Shown: positions 54,401-64,000 of the stretch, piece after piece
How the letters are laid out: each line of letters starts with the position of its first letter
How positions within the stretch are numbered: the stretch's first letter is position 1
Assembly (NCBI GenBank): GCA_948099385.1
Contig: CANUEZ040000180.1
Location: forward strand, 2,853,001 to 2,917,000
Length of the DNA stretch: 64,000 nt
Direction of reading: 5' to 3'
DNA from: Fasciola hepatica
Lineage: Eukaryota > Platyhelminthes > Trematoda > Plagiorchiida > Fasciolidae
Program-made: the position numbers and the translations under genes
The notes under the pieces: generated by a model
Databases searched by the model: none
Told to the model about the DNA's origin: nothing
Seen by the model: only the letters and a program-made list of their open reading frames with translations

Positions 54401-57230
54401 CCGGTACGTTTAGGCGTAGTGGCCGTGGGAGTAGTGACTCCGACTGGGATAGTCAAGGCGTTGGCTTTCGTTGATAGTGGATCCGACACCACCTTAGTGA
54501 AAGAGCGGTTTGCCGACAAACACCAACTGGCTAAAGGTGCGACGTCGTTAGCAGTGAGCACGGTGGGCGGAACACAGGTAATGACTGCCGGTAGATTAAG
54601 GCTGTAACTCATCTCTCTAGACACTAACGAGGAAATTGAACCAACGGAGGCATTCACATTAGCGGATCTCCCCATGCGAGCACCAAGGTCGGTGAACGCA
54701 ATCTTGACTCGATGGCCCCACCTGCAGGATATAACCGTTGTAGACTGGGAAGATGATGAGGTGGATCTCCCCATCGGATGCGACGTGCCAGAGGCGCATT
54801 GGGTGCTTGACCAAAGAGTGGGCGACCGCCAGGCACCTTATGCCGTACGCACAGCTCTGGGATGGATGTTATACGGTCCATTAGGGGTACGTGGTTCCGT
54901 GAATTACTTATCCGCCGAAACGGACCGCATAGAGTATCATCTGCAGCGGCTGTATGAAAAGGAGTTTCATGACATTGGAGACGAAAGACCGACGTTGTCT
55001 CAAGAGGATCACTTCGCTCTACAAACGGTGCGGCAAGGCTCTAGAGGCCTCAAAAAACAGTTCGAGGTTCCCCTCCCATGGCGCACACCGGTCGACCCGT
55101 GGACTGACAACAGAAATTATGTTCTCCAACGATTACTACGACTAAAAGAACGCTTCATTCGAGACCAGAATCTGTGGGAACGATACGCGGATTTGATGAA
55201 GCGAAACGAGGCCCTCGGTTACGTTGAAAAGGTGCCTGTTAACACCGACAGCAAAAGGGGTATCTGGTATCTGCCTCACCATCCGGTTATCAACCCCAAG
55301 AAACCCAATAAACTGCGCGTGGTTTTCGACTGTGCGGCCAAGTTTCAGGGCAAGTCGTTAAGCGATCGCCTACTACAGGGGCCTGACTGGACCACACCAC
55401 TGATCGATGTTCTGTGCCGTTTCAGAGTGGGTAAAGTGGCTTTGTCTGCTGACATTAGGGAAATGTTCCATCAGGTGAAGATTCCGGTAGGAGAACGAGA
55501 TGCTTTGCGTTTCCTGTGGTGGGAAGGGAGCGACCGGGACAAAGCAGTGGTGAATTATAGGATGACCGTCCACCCCTTCGGAGTCATATCGTCACCATTT
55601 TGTGCCAACTACGCCCTCCGAGAATCAGCGAACAAACATGGCGATCTGGTACATCGGACGGTGGTAGAAAGCGTCAGCAGGAGCTTCTACGCCGACGACT
55701 ACCTTGGGTCATTCGATGATGTGGAATCAGCTCTAGAGCAGTTCAGGGGTCTGACGAGATTGCTGGAAGAGGGCGGCTTCCATCTAACTAAATGGATGTC
55801 GAACGCTTCGGAAGTGCTGAAGGTCATCCCGTATCACGAAAAGGCCGAAAGGGTAAGAGATTTGGACGGCTCTCCACTTCCTATCCAGCGCACTTTAGGG
55901 ATAAAATGGGACGCGGAAACGGACGATTTTGTTTTCGAACTGAACGTTCCCGAGCTGCCAATAACCCGTCGTGGCATACTATCTGCCGTCTCGAGTTTGT
56001 TCGACCCGCTCGGTTTCGTCTCACCATGGCTGCTACCCGGAAAGATCTTGCTGCAGCGGCTGTGCCGTAAGAAAGTTGATTGGGACCAGTCACTGGACCG
56101 AGGGTACCGGTTGGACTGGGAAGAATTTTTAAACACCTTGAAGAAACTAGGGGACATAAGAATCCCACGATGTTTGACCCCTGGCCATACGACACGGACT
56201 GGAGAACTACATGCTTTTTCCGATGCATCCGAAGTCGGTAGTGGAGCTGTGGTGTACGGAAAATGGTGCGCAGGAGATGGACAATATACCACGAGGATCC
56301 TGTTCGCCAAAGCCCGCGTTGCTCCACTGAAGTCGGTCTCAATCCCACGCCTTGAACTCAGCGCAGCCGTGTTAGCAGTCAGGGTGGTGCAAGCTGTGAA
56401 GAGATGTTTCGATCTCTACATTTGGTCGGTGAGCTTCTGGACGGATTCAACGATAGTACTTTACTACATTAATAATAATAATAATAATGGTTTATTTTGG
56501 AAGCGCCCGAAGCATGCCATGTGCATGATCGTGTAACGTACGGAGCCGGTTTAGTACTTTCGTTGCTAACCGGCTCACGATTATCCACGATGAATCAGCC
56601 ATGCACCAGTGGAGTCATGTCAGGTCTGGCGATAATCCGGCCGACCTGTGCTCCCGAGGTGCGAACAACTTCAGGCAACTGGACACGTGGACGAGAGGGC
56701 CAAATTTCCTGCAATTGCCAAACCGGACTGGCCCGTGTTCGAATTAAAACCCCCTACGGAATTGGAACTGGAGATCAAAGGCGTGGTGATAGCAACCAAC
56801 GTCGTCGAAGCGTCGTCCATTCTATCGCGACTGGTCAGGTTTTCTTCCTGGATGAAGACGCTTCGTTCGCTAGTTTGGTTAACCAGGTTCAAGATAAATT
56901 TACTAGTCATGAAAGGGCTACGGCCCTCAGGCCGGATACCGGTCGGCCCGATAGGTCCCGATGAGCTACAAGCGGCAGAGTACGATATTTTCAGAATGAT
57001 ACAACGCGAGGCTTTCGCCCGAGAACTCAAGAGGGCGGAAGAAGTGGGGCCGACCAATGAAGACATGCCATCTCCAAGAGGCGAGCTGAAGCGTTTAAAC
57101 CCCAAACTCATCAACGGACTGCTGCGGGTGGATGGTAGGCTGACCAACGCCCACCTGAACTTCGACACAAAGTATCCTATACTGCTGCTGCGAGACAACC
57201 TGTAGTAGGGCTAATGATTCAACACGTCCA
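54401..57230 (+). pseudogene. Element C protease, reverse transcriptase and RNase H
   Basis: Protease FVDSGSDTTLV near 54467, TAA at 54605-54607 (CAA in element A), then an open stretch 54608-56536: reverse transcriptase with SADIREMFHQVKI, NYRMTVHPFGVISSPF and FYADDYLGSFDD, and RNase H with LHAFSDASEVGSG, RLELSAAVLA and WTDSTIVLYYI. At 56471 the LINE tail cuts the domain; the rest (GDNPADLCSRG) is in another frame. A connection region (ELKPPTELELEIKGVV, SRLVRFSSWMKTL) leads to VDGRLTNAHLNFDTKYPIL, followed by stops near 57205. Confidence 0.88.
56471..56534 (-). repeat. LINE/SINE type T tail inserted in element C RNase H
   Basis: Reverse-complement counterpart of 45030-45093, at the same position within the element and with the same boundary, so a single insertion event predates both copies. 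Confidence 0.85.
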
Positions 57231-58335
57231 CGCCTTGGAGGGACATGCCGGGGAAAGTCACGTGACGAGCGTCATCCGAAAGCGTCTTTGGTTGTTGAGA
57301 GGATGAGAGACTGTAAAACGTGTGACCCGACGGTGTGTGCAATGTAGGAGACGCAATGCTACGGCGGGCAAACAACTCATGGCCCCACTACCAGAATGCA
57401 GGGTGACTACGGGCTGGTGGCCGTTCAGTGACACCGGGTTGGACTATTTCGGGCCCTTGTGGATCAAGTGCGGGAAAAGATTAGAAAAGCGATACGGATG
57501 TATCATGACGTGCATGAAATCACGTGCGGTACACCTAGAAGTCGCACATTCGATGACGACCGATTCGTTTCTACGGGCCCCGCAGAGATTTATCAACCGA
57601 AGAGGCGTACCGGCCGATATATACTCAGATAATGGATCGAACTTTGTGGGCGCTCAACGGGAATTGCAGCGTTGGCACAAGAACATAAACAGGGACGAAC
57701 TGCAGAATCGAACCGTGGCCTACGGCATACGATGGCATTTCAACCCCCCACAGGCCAGTCACCGAGGCGGCATATGGGAACGCATTATCCTGTCCGCCAG
57801 ACGGATATTGCTGTCAATCATGGAGCAGCAGCTGCCCGACGACGAGACGCTGAACACCGTCATGACTGAGGTGGAGCGAATCCTGAACAACCGCCCACTG
57901 GTTCCAGTATTGGACGGCGACCCCACCCACCTGGCGCTCACCCCAAACGACTTATTGACGTGAAGGTCGAACGAGGGTTTCCAAGGGCCGGTAAACCTTC
58001 GTGGGAGCTACCTCCACGGATGGAAGCAAGCGAACTATCTGGCCAAGGTCTTCTGGAGGCGATGGCTGCGGGAGTACCTACCGGCTTTGCAGACTCGACA
58101 GAAGTGGCTGGCCAAAACAAGACCATTCAAAGTTGGGGACGTGGTTATGATCGTCGACGAACGTGCACATTTCAGCGCTTGGTCTTTGGGAGTAGTTACG
58201 GAAACCATCAAAAGCACTGACGAAATGATAAGAACGGTGAAGGTGAAGACAGCTAACGGAGTGCTCATTCGTGACATACGCAGTATTAACCTACTCGAGA
58301 GCGAAGACGGAGGAGCTGATAACCCTGAGGCCTAG
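57231..58335 (+). pseudogene. Element C integrase and C-terminal tail
   Basis: Zinc-binding remnant EGHAGESHVTSVIRKRLWLLRG followed by TGA (57303-57305), then CVQCRRRNATAG. Core: TGLDYFGPLWIKCGK (Asp), YSDNGSNFVGAQREL (Asp), GGIWERIILSARR (Glu), so the three catalytic residues are present. NNRPLVPVLDGDPTHLALTP precedes a TGA at 57961-57963. The tail ends in VKVKTANGVLIRDIRSINLL and a TAG near 58333. Protein differences from B and A' are concentrated after the catalytic Glu. Confidence 0.88.
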
Positions 58336-59034
58336 TAAACCTTTTTCACACCAGTAATCGAGGTGGATAAAGAAACACCATATATACAACACAACCTCCG
58401 TCAAACACGTTAAGGTGCTCGCGGTCCTTTCGTTGACATTACAGAAGGGTCTTTCCGATATGTGGTGATGAACGCGATCCCATTGTACTACCGATACATA
58501 CACGCATGCACGACGCACTCTACATCCCGTAAACCCATCATACATGTGACAGTGTTCTTTGTTTGCTTTTTGTTGACGCAACCGAATGCCCCATGCATAT
58601 GTGGAAGTAGCGGAGCTCAGGTCACACACACACATGCTACATTTACTCGTTTTCTTGCCACGCGGTCTTTTGTTGACATTGCAGAAAGTCCTCCTTTGAT
58701 GTGTAGTCATACCTGTGATTTCATTGTAACCCGGCACACACACACACACGCACACACACACACTCAAGCACGTACATCCAGGACCGGACGGCCCCTTACG
58801 AGGACAACGTCTATGCGACCATTCACGCCCGCCATCGGTCATTTGGTCTTGTGGAAGATGTAGACTAGCCTCACGTCTATGTAGCCAATGGGTTAGGTGC
58901 GACCAGTAGTAGAACGTTGACGACGAGCATTAGACGCGCGCACTGACAGCAGGGCCTAGGCAGGTAGAAAGAATCAGTACCTTTATACCGAACCTTTGAC
59001 TCTGCTAAGGATCCAGGAGGATTTTGGTGGGCGG
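58336..59034 (+). other. 3' non-coding region of element C
   Basis: Same organisation as in A/A'/B but with many differences. Repeats of the TTGACATTGCAGAA type occur near 58672, with variants near 58434 and 58573. A longer CA-rich microsatellite lies at about 58735-58763. Ends in GGAGGATTTTGGTGGGCGG before LTR-g. Confidence 0.72.
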
Positions 59035-59411
59035 TGTAACAGCCGGTCGTGGAAAATCCCCCTTTTTCCCTCGCGATTCAGTGTTTTTCCCAACATCACT
59101 CATTTCCATACACTATTGACATGTCTTTACGAACTGGTTGTTTTTCTGGACCAATTGTTGTTTGTTCGCGCCCAGAGCGCTACTTTGACATATCCTTGTT
59201 CAGGACCTGCGTGACGCACGTGCTGTCTGCTCACACGCTGCTATTCGGTTTCTCGTTGTTGAGTCCTTGTGATCGTATTATTGAGGTTTGTATATTGTTT
59301 ATGTCATTGTTTATTTTAATAATCTTGTATCGTAGAATATCACGGATAATCGTCTTCTGATTTCGGGATCCGTTGCAAATTTGGCTACGCATTGCTCAAA
59401 CGTTCGTAACA
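59035..59411 (+). repeat. BEL/Pao LTR-g, 3' LTR of element C
   Basis: 377 bp, TGTAACAGCC ... GTTCGTAACA, followed by CCCCC. Confidence 0.9.
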
Positions 59412-59416
59412 CCCCC

Positions 59417-60290
59417 TTCAACGGCAAGCGATGCAGTTGCCTATGACTGGCTCGACCGTCACTGGTCCCTTTGTTACCGAAAATCGTCGACGTATGTTTT
59501 CCAATAAGTGGTTCTAACCTGCGTGTCCCTCTTCTCGATGTTCCTGGTCTGCCAGGCATCTCGTTATGTAGTGGTCACCGAGGTCTATTATGGGGTATTT
59601 TGTTTCGCACAGTAGATTTGAACTTGTCAGCCGCCCTCCAACTATCAGTAGTCCGTTGGTTCGCATAAGGTTCACTCTTCGGATACTGCTGTACAACAGC
59701 CTGCCTCCTTTGGTGTTATCATTTATCCTGGCTAGCTAGCGGGTCTCGAACGGGAAGAAGTCTAGTTGTAGTAGGCGTACATTATCGAGCTTTGCTTGGT
59801 TCGGCTCGCCCCGTAGAATCGTCCCCACATTTGATGTGTTCTGTGGTTGTGTGCCTTTTAAAATCGACAGGAGTGCCTTGTATCGTGTCCGCCGGACCAC
59901 GCCTCTTAACATTTTTATCCCGTCGGAGAAGTGGCACAGCCTTTCTATCAGGATTACGCTTTCCGTGGAGTTTTTAGCCAGTATCACTCTTTTGGTCTCG
60001 ATATCGCCGTCATCAGGCCTGGTTATTAATAGCGTTGGCCACATCTCTTTAGCTGCAGTTAGGAAGTCCGGTCTAATTGTCCACATCCGCAACCTCTCGT
60101 GTATTTTAAGGCCCCTTGAGCAGAAGTCGGCCGGGTTACCGGCGGACTGTACATAGTGCCGTTGATCGATCTTAGTCGACTCGTGGATTGCAGTGAGTCT
60201 GTTGGCCACGAATGTGTAAAGAGAATGGTAATGTAAAGGAGTTCAGAAAATCCCGTTCCATGCATTAGCATCCATGGTGCAAACGACATT
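59417..60290 (-). pseudogene. BEL/Pao element F, RNase H end and pre-integrase part
   Basis: The minus strand reads FVANRLTAIHESTKIDQ, YVQSAGNPADFCSRGLK (end of RNase H), a connection segment (WTIRPDFL, ILIERLCHFSDGIKMLRGVVRRTRYK), then NLMRTNGLLIVGGRL, KYPIIDL and EHREEGHAG, and finally the zinc-binding stretch VIGNCIACR before a TGA and the insertion point of element C. Frameshift near 59700. Truncated at about 60290 toward the 5' side. Together with 51653-52661 it is one older element. Confidence 0.83.
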
Positions 60291-60529
60291 TATCATTCGT
60301 ATGAACTATCTTTGCTGGAATTCCGATTGTTTGTTTCATTTCTCTAAGTCTTTGTCACAAACCGGACTCCTAAAGTTGCCTCGAGCGACAGTTGCTCAGC
60401 TTGAACTTCGCTGTGACTGTATTTGGTAATCTCATCTTCTGTATCAAACCTTTTGCTGTAACTCAGCTGCAGTTGTTGATTTGTTGTCCAATTCGGAGCG
60501 AAAGATCCCAGAAGGAACACTATTGAGGT
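60291..60529. other. Unassigned
   Basis: No gene or clear repeat boundary. It lies between truncated element F and the LTR-like tail. Confidence 0.3.
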
Positions 60530-60632
60530 TTGATTATTGTAAAATTAATTAATTTGTTTTGTATAGTACCGTAGCTTTGGAATCGACTTTGTTTTGAATT
60601 GTGTCGAAATTGGTTGCTACGCGTCGCTCGAA
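60530..60632 (+). repeat. Diverged BEL-like LTR tail (tentative)
   Basis: Shares with the last third of LTR-a/c the ordered blocks TATTGAGGTTTG, ACCGTAG, GCTACGCG and GCTCGAAAGTTC (compare TATTGAGGTTTG, ATCGTAG, GCTACGCATTGCTCAAACGTTC). A third relative lies in block X near 29030-29160. Confidence 0.4.
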
Positions 60633-60635
60633 AGT

Positions 60636-61440
60636 TCCGGTGACTGAACTTCACTCAGCGTTTACTTTGATCAAGGAATCTATCTCCAACCTAGCACTCC
60701 CTTCACATCCCGATCCTTCTGCTCCCCTGGCATTAGGAACAGATGCTTCGGACGCGGCTGTTGGATCAGTGTTGCAACAATTCGTCAACAATTCATGGCA
60801 ACCGATAGCTTTCCCCTCCAAGCGTCTCCAGCCTGCGGAATCCCCATATAGTACGTTCAGCAGAGAACTACTGGCAACCTATTTTGGTATCCGACACTTC
60901 CGCACACACTCCAGGCCAAACGTTCACAGTGTTCACAGATCACAAACCACTAGTTTACGCCCTCTAGTCAGCTTCTGACCGATATTCGCCACGCCAGATT
61001 CGCCACTTAGACTACGTTTCGCAGTTTACTACGGACATTCGACACGTCTCTGGGGCACACGATCCCGTAGCAGACGCACTCTCACGCGTCCACAATATCA
61101 ACGACCCACGACCCATGGGCATAGACCTAGAAGCAATTGCCGCAGCCCAAACAACATCCTGAGGTAGAGCAACTCAGAAACAGCAGCTCCCTGCACCTAG
61201 TGCCAGTGGCCCTTCCAAATTCGGACGTAACTATAACTTACGATGTGTCACAGGATCGACCCCGACCACTAGTTCCTGCCAGTTTTCGCCGACAAGTTTT
61301 TATCAGCTTCCACAACTTATCGCACCCTGGTGTAACCGTCTCAGTGAAACTAGTCACCGAGCCATTCGTCTGGCCCTGCGTCAAACGTGACGTACGTCCT
61401 TGGGCCCGCGCTTGTCTTCAACGCCAACGAGTTAAGAAAC
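60636..61440 (+). pseudogene. Ty3/gypsy (CsRn1-like) RNase H and integrase zinc-finger fragment
   Basis: RNase H: LALGTDASDAAVGSVLQQ (catalytic Asp), QPIAFPSKRLQPAESPYSTF and SRELLATYFGIRHFR; then, after frameshifts, TDHKP-type, YVSQF and HDPVADALSRV sequence. From 61137 a linker PEVEQLRNSSSLHL leads to HNLSHPGVTVSVKLVTEPFVW and CLQRQRVK, the H2C2 zinc finger with its last Cys replaced. It is cut at 61442 where the LTR of element D starts. The family style resembles CsRn1-type gypsy elements of flatworms (from memory, not searched). Confidence 0.8.
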
Positions 61441-61442
61441 AT

Positions 61443-61944
61443 TGTAAATTACTTTTTGTAATTTGTATTTTCGACGACATCTTCGCTTGTCTTACTCGTG
61501 AGTAGCGTGTATATCCCTCATGAACCTCGAATACTTGTGATCCAATTCCCTGTTTTTACTGTACTGACACAGTTCAGATTTACCCCTTTCCGACGTATGG
61601 TGCGTGAACATTTTACGTTATGTTCCCGACTCGATTGTTCTATGATTGTACATTCCTCTTATAAGAAAAATTTGCAGACCGTTACACTTACGCTTCATGA
61701 CCCACTGTCTGTACCGCAACCGTGCTGCGCTACAGTTTCGCATGACTCCTTGCTGAGTGGACCGTTTATGACCGCGCTGTCCCGATTTTTCGGATAACTT
61801 TCTGTACTGTTGCCCTTGGTTGCTCACCTGGCTGTAAGTCATTGCATTTATGTATTGTTATGTATTGCATTGTTTAGAACCACGAAATTACGATAAACAC
61901 GGTTATACATTTGGAATTTGTTCTGCTGCCCGTAGCCGTGTACA
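61443..61944 (+). repeat. LTR of BEL/Pao element D (5' LTR)
   Basis: Starts TGTAAATTAC directly after gypsy sequence. The right end is placed tentatively at GTGTACA (61938-61944), giving TG...CA ends and 502 bp. The first 331 bp reappear inverted at 63110-63440. Only one LTR of this element is seen. Confidence 0.65.
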
Positions 61945-62050
61945 GCCCATATCGTGCGTAAAGCTAGTGAGACCACGTTTTCCGTTATATTGAAAGTTCA
62001 AGTAATCGGGATAGTTTCTACAGTTAGCCAGTAACCAATATTTGTCTGAA

Positions 62051-63112
62051 ATGGAGTCAAATACGTCCAGTGTACAGTCTTCTAATGATGAATTGCCTGG
62101 TTTGCCGAAACACTACTGGGAGGCTAAGTCAGCAAATCGCATGGAGGCTCATTCAGTAAACCGCTGGGAGGCTCATTCAGCAAACCGCAATCAGGCTCAT
62201 TCAGCAAACCGCATGGAGGCTCATCCAGCAAACCGCATGGAGGCTCATTCAGTAAACCGCATGGAAGCTCATTCAGTAAACCGCAGAGAGGCTCAGTCAG
62301 CAAACCGCATGGAGGCTCATTCAGCAAACCGCTGGGAGGCTCATTCAGCAAACCACATGGAGGCTCATTCAGCAAACCACATAGAGGCTTATTCAGTTAA
62401 CCGAATGGAGGCTCATTCAGCAAACCGCAAGGAGGCTCATCCAGCAAACCGCACGGAGGCTTATTCAGTTAACCGCATGGAGGCTCATCCAGCAAACCGC
62501 AGAGAGGCTCAGTCAGCAAATGGCTCAACCTCCAGACCAGAGCTACAACGTGAACTGCGACTGGTCAGGTTGAAGATTAAGCAGTTAGAGCTGGAGGCCG
62601 AGGCTGCCAAACGCATAAACGAAGTCAAGGATGAAATGGTCAAAGAATTGTCCGACGATAACTGCAGTTTTGGATCGGAGCCTATACTGCCACCTACGCC
62701 ACCTCGCAGTGAAAGGTTGAAAATTGTTCACGATTATGTCATGTCCTTACCAGGGTCGAAAACAAGGCAGGAAGACCAAATTACACTGAACGGACCGGGA
62801 ATACGTGTTCTGCCCGCTAAATCCAGGGAATTCGACCACGTCAGCGAGACCGCCAGGCTGTTGCAAGCTTGTATTAGCCTGCCTGCTCGCCGATCAGTCA
62901 GATTCGATGGAAATCCCATGGATTTCATTGGTTTCATGAGACATTTCCATTCCACAGTCGCTAGGTACAATAAAGACCCCGCCTACCTCCTCGATTACTT
63001 GATTTCGGCATGTGAGGGGGAGCCAGCTGAAGCCATTCGGTGGTGTACGGTCCTTGAGCCGCAGGAAGGCTACGACGAAGCCATACGCATACTAGAACGC
63101 CGGTTCGGCGGT
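62051..63112 (+). pseudogene. Element D gag, with octapeptide repeats, truncated
   Basis: ATG at 62051-62053 (TTG at 62042 rejected). Short N-terminus, then 16 full and one partial copies of an 8-residue repeat (consensus EAHSANRM), a charged coiled-coil stretch (RPELQRELRLVRLKIKQLEL), a Pro-rich spacer and a BEL-type Gag core: SVRFDGNPMDFIGFMRHFHS, PAYLLDYLISACEGEPAEAI, GYDEAIRILERRFGG. At 63110-63113 it joins inverted LTR sequence, and the frame runs on to 63265 through non-gag DNA. About 354 genuine codons. The zinc knuckles and all of pol are missing. Confidence 0.82.
62120..62522 (+). repeat. 24 bp minisatellite within element D gag
   Basis: Unit of the form GAGGCTCATTCAGCAAACCG plus four variable bases, 16 complete copies and one partial, all in frame. 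The last codon of each unit varies most (Met, Trp, Arg, Asn, Lys, Thr, Ile). Confidence 0.93.
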
Positions 63113-63440
63113 CATAAACGGTCCACTCAGCAAGGAGTCATGCGAAACTGTAGCGCAGCACGGTTGCGGTACAGACAGTGGGTCATGAAGCGTAAGTGTA
63201 ACGGTCTGCAAATTTTTCTTATAAGAGGAATGTACAATCATAGAACAATCGAGTCGGGAACATAACGTAAAATGTTCATGCACCATACGTCGGAAAGGGG
63301 TAAATCTGAACTGTGTCAGTACAGTAAAAACAGGGAATTGGATCACAAGTATTCGAGGTTCATGAGGGATATACACGCTACTCACGAGTAAGACAAGCGA
63401 AGATGTCGTCGAAAATACAAATTACAAAAATTAATTTACA
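63113..63440 (-). repeat. Truncated LTR of BEL/Pao element E (inverted relative to D)
   Basis: Reverse complement of 61443-61770 with at least two visible differences. At the right edge the minus strand reads GGGGGCAG then TGTAAATT, a plausible polypurine tract and LTR start. The LTR is cut at its inner side by fusion with element D's gag. Confidence 0.85.
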
Positions 63441-63452
63441 CTGCCCCCGGGG

Positions 63453-63991
63453 TCAGGGAACCTCACCAGCCATATTCGTAATTGAAGCGTCACCTTCCAG
63501 CAAGCACAGTTGTCGTAGTTCTCGTCGGTGAATGCCGTTAGCAGTGCGTACAATGACTTCTCTTGTTCGGCCGTCGCTTCCAATGGTGGCGCTTTCCACG
63601 ATACCCTTACTTGGTGAAACATAGCTTCAGTATCTGCAACCAGGGTGTACCGATACTCCCGGAACCTCGGAAGAACTCCATATAGACTGTTGACGAGGTC
63701 TGGACCCGTCAGCAATTGCTTATTCAGGGACGTTTTGTTGCATTCTGCAGCACAATCGAATACAGCTCTAACCTTCATTTGATCTCCGTGCTTGTACACT
63801 CCATGGTGTGCCAGATACAATACATGCGGGCCCGTCAAGTTCTGTTCTGAGCCGGATACAATCTCAGCGTAGCCTTTCGTAATGTACTCGTTGACTATGG
63901 CTGCGCATTTTTCTTTAAGGTCATGGTCCCTTTCGAATCGCTTCTTGAGAAACAGCAGTCTCTTCGGTGCAACATCCTTATTATCCGGCAA
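63453..63991 (-). pseudogene. BEL/Pao element E, internally deleted pol
   Basis: From the window edge leftwards: KRLLFLKKRFERDHDLKEKC, YITKGYAEIVS, HGVYKHGDQMKVRAVFDCAA, KTSLNKQLLTGPDLVNSLYG and RYTLVADTEAMFHQVRV (reverse transcriptase motif A). Near 63605 the frame is fused to the C-terminal end of pol, read in another frame as SATIGSDGRTREVIVRTANG and RELRQLCLLEGDAS, ending with TGA at 63453-63455. The palm, RNase H and integrase are deleted. It continues beyond the window. Probably the same family as D, since their LTRs match. Confidence 0.8.
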
Positions 63992-64000
63992 GCATGGTCC

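Larger units (their letters stand above)
52662..59411 (+). mobile_element. BEL/Pao element C, complete but defective
   Basis: 6,750 bp with LTR-f (52662-53038) and LTR-g (59035-59411), both 377 bp, flanked by CCCCC at 52657-52661 and 59412-59416. Inserted in the integrase gene of element F. Same gene order as B, and the same lesions: TAG in gag, TAA after the protease, the 64 bp LINE-tail insertion in RNase H, a frameshift near 56728 and two TGA codons in the integrase region. The LTRs differ from each other at several sites (for example CTACTTTTGCACATCC versus CTACTTTGACATATCC), so the insertion is not brand new. Confidence 0.92.

Noticed and set aside
62120..62522. CRISPR-like array
   Set aside because: 24 bp units are directly contiguous with no spacers and encode an in-frame octapeptide; the context is a retrotransposon gag in an animal-type genome.
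63113..63265. C-terminal 51 residues of the ORF 62042-63265 as part of Gag
   Set aside because: Encoded by inverted LTR sequence also present at 61443-61770.
1..64000. tRNA, rRNA, bacterial operons, promoters or terminators
   Set aside because: No cloverleaf, rRNA motif or bacterial-type gene arrangement was recognised; the content is retroelement-dominated eukaryotic DNA.

Overview
This 64 kb window looks like intergenic, repeat-filled DNA from an invertebrate animal. The best guess is a flatworm (trematode or cestode): RTE-like and CR1-like LINEs, a Ty3/gypsy fragment and a short LTR element of the tRNA-Trp-primed (CsRn1-like) type, and several BEL/Pao families occur together. The organism call is an inference from element types; no host marker gene, tRNA or rRNA was recognised. 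Nearly all recognisable coding sequence is retroelement protein, most of it broken.

Left third (1-28.5 kb). An old RTE-like LINE (+) begins at about 481. It is split at 813/6006 by a full-length younger LINE (copy 1, minus strand). Copy 1's single long ORF is itself interrupted by a 1,347 bp LTR miniature element (2778-4124) with two indistinguishable 308 bp LTRs and a GTCC target duplication. A second LINE copy (6994-10199) has an inverted 5' segment. A CR1-like LINE (about 11.1-18.2 kb, +) is split by a second RTE-like family (11.5-15.1 kb) and by other repeats. Then come a Tc1/mariner remnant, two foldback elements in inverted orientation associated with TA microsatellite, two unexplained ORF regions (22.7-23.6 kb, one with a splice-donor-like end) and a minus-strand CR1-like LINE.

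Middle (28.5-42.5 kb). A palindrome of about 14 kb has arms of about 6.5 kb. Each arm carries a 5'-truncated BEL/Pao element ending in a 3' LTR, followed by 1.5 kb of unassigned DNA and an outer LTR. The arms are almost identical except for local clusters of differences.

Right part (42.1-64 kb). Two complete 6.75 kb BEL/Pao elements, B (minus) and C (plus), each with its own 5 bp target duplication, face away from each other around a 3.8 kb spacer. They share the same stop codons and the same 64 bp LINE-tail insertion, so a defective element appears to have been copied. B is mosaic: its 5' half matches C and its 3' half matches the palindrome copies. C sits inside the integrase gene of a third, older BEL/Pao element (F). 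Last come a Ty3/gypsy RNase H-integrase fragment and two tail-to-tail pieces of another BEL/Pao family (D/E), whose Gag carries an in-frame 24 bp minisatellite.

The genes do not form a host pathway. They are layers of retroelement insertion, recombination and possibly gene conversion. Relative order from nesting: old LINE, then LINE copies 1 and 2, then the miniature LTR element; and element F, then element C.
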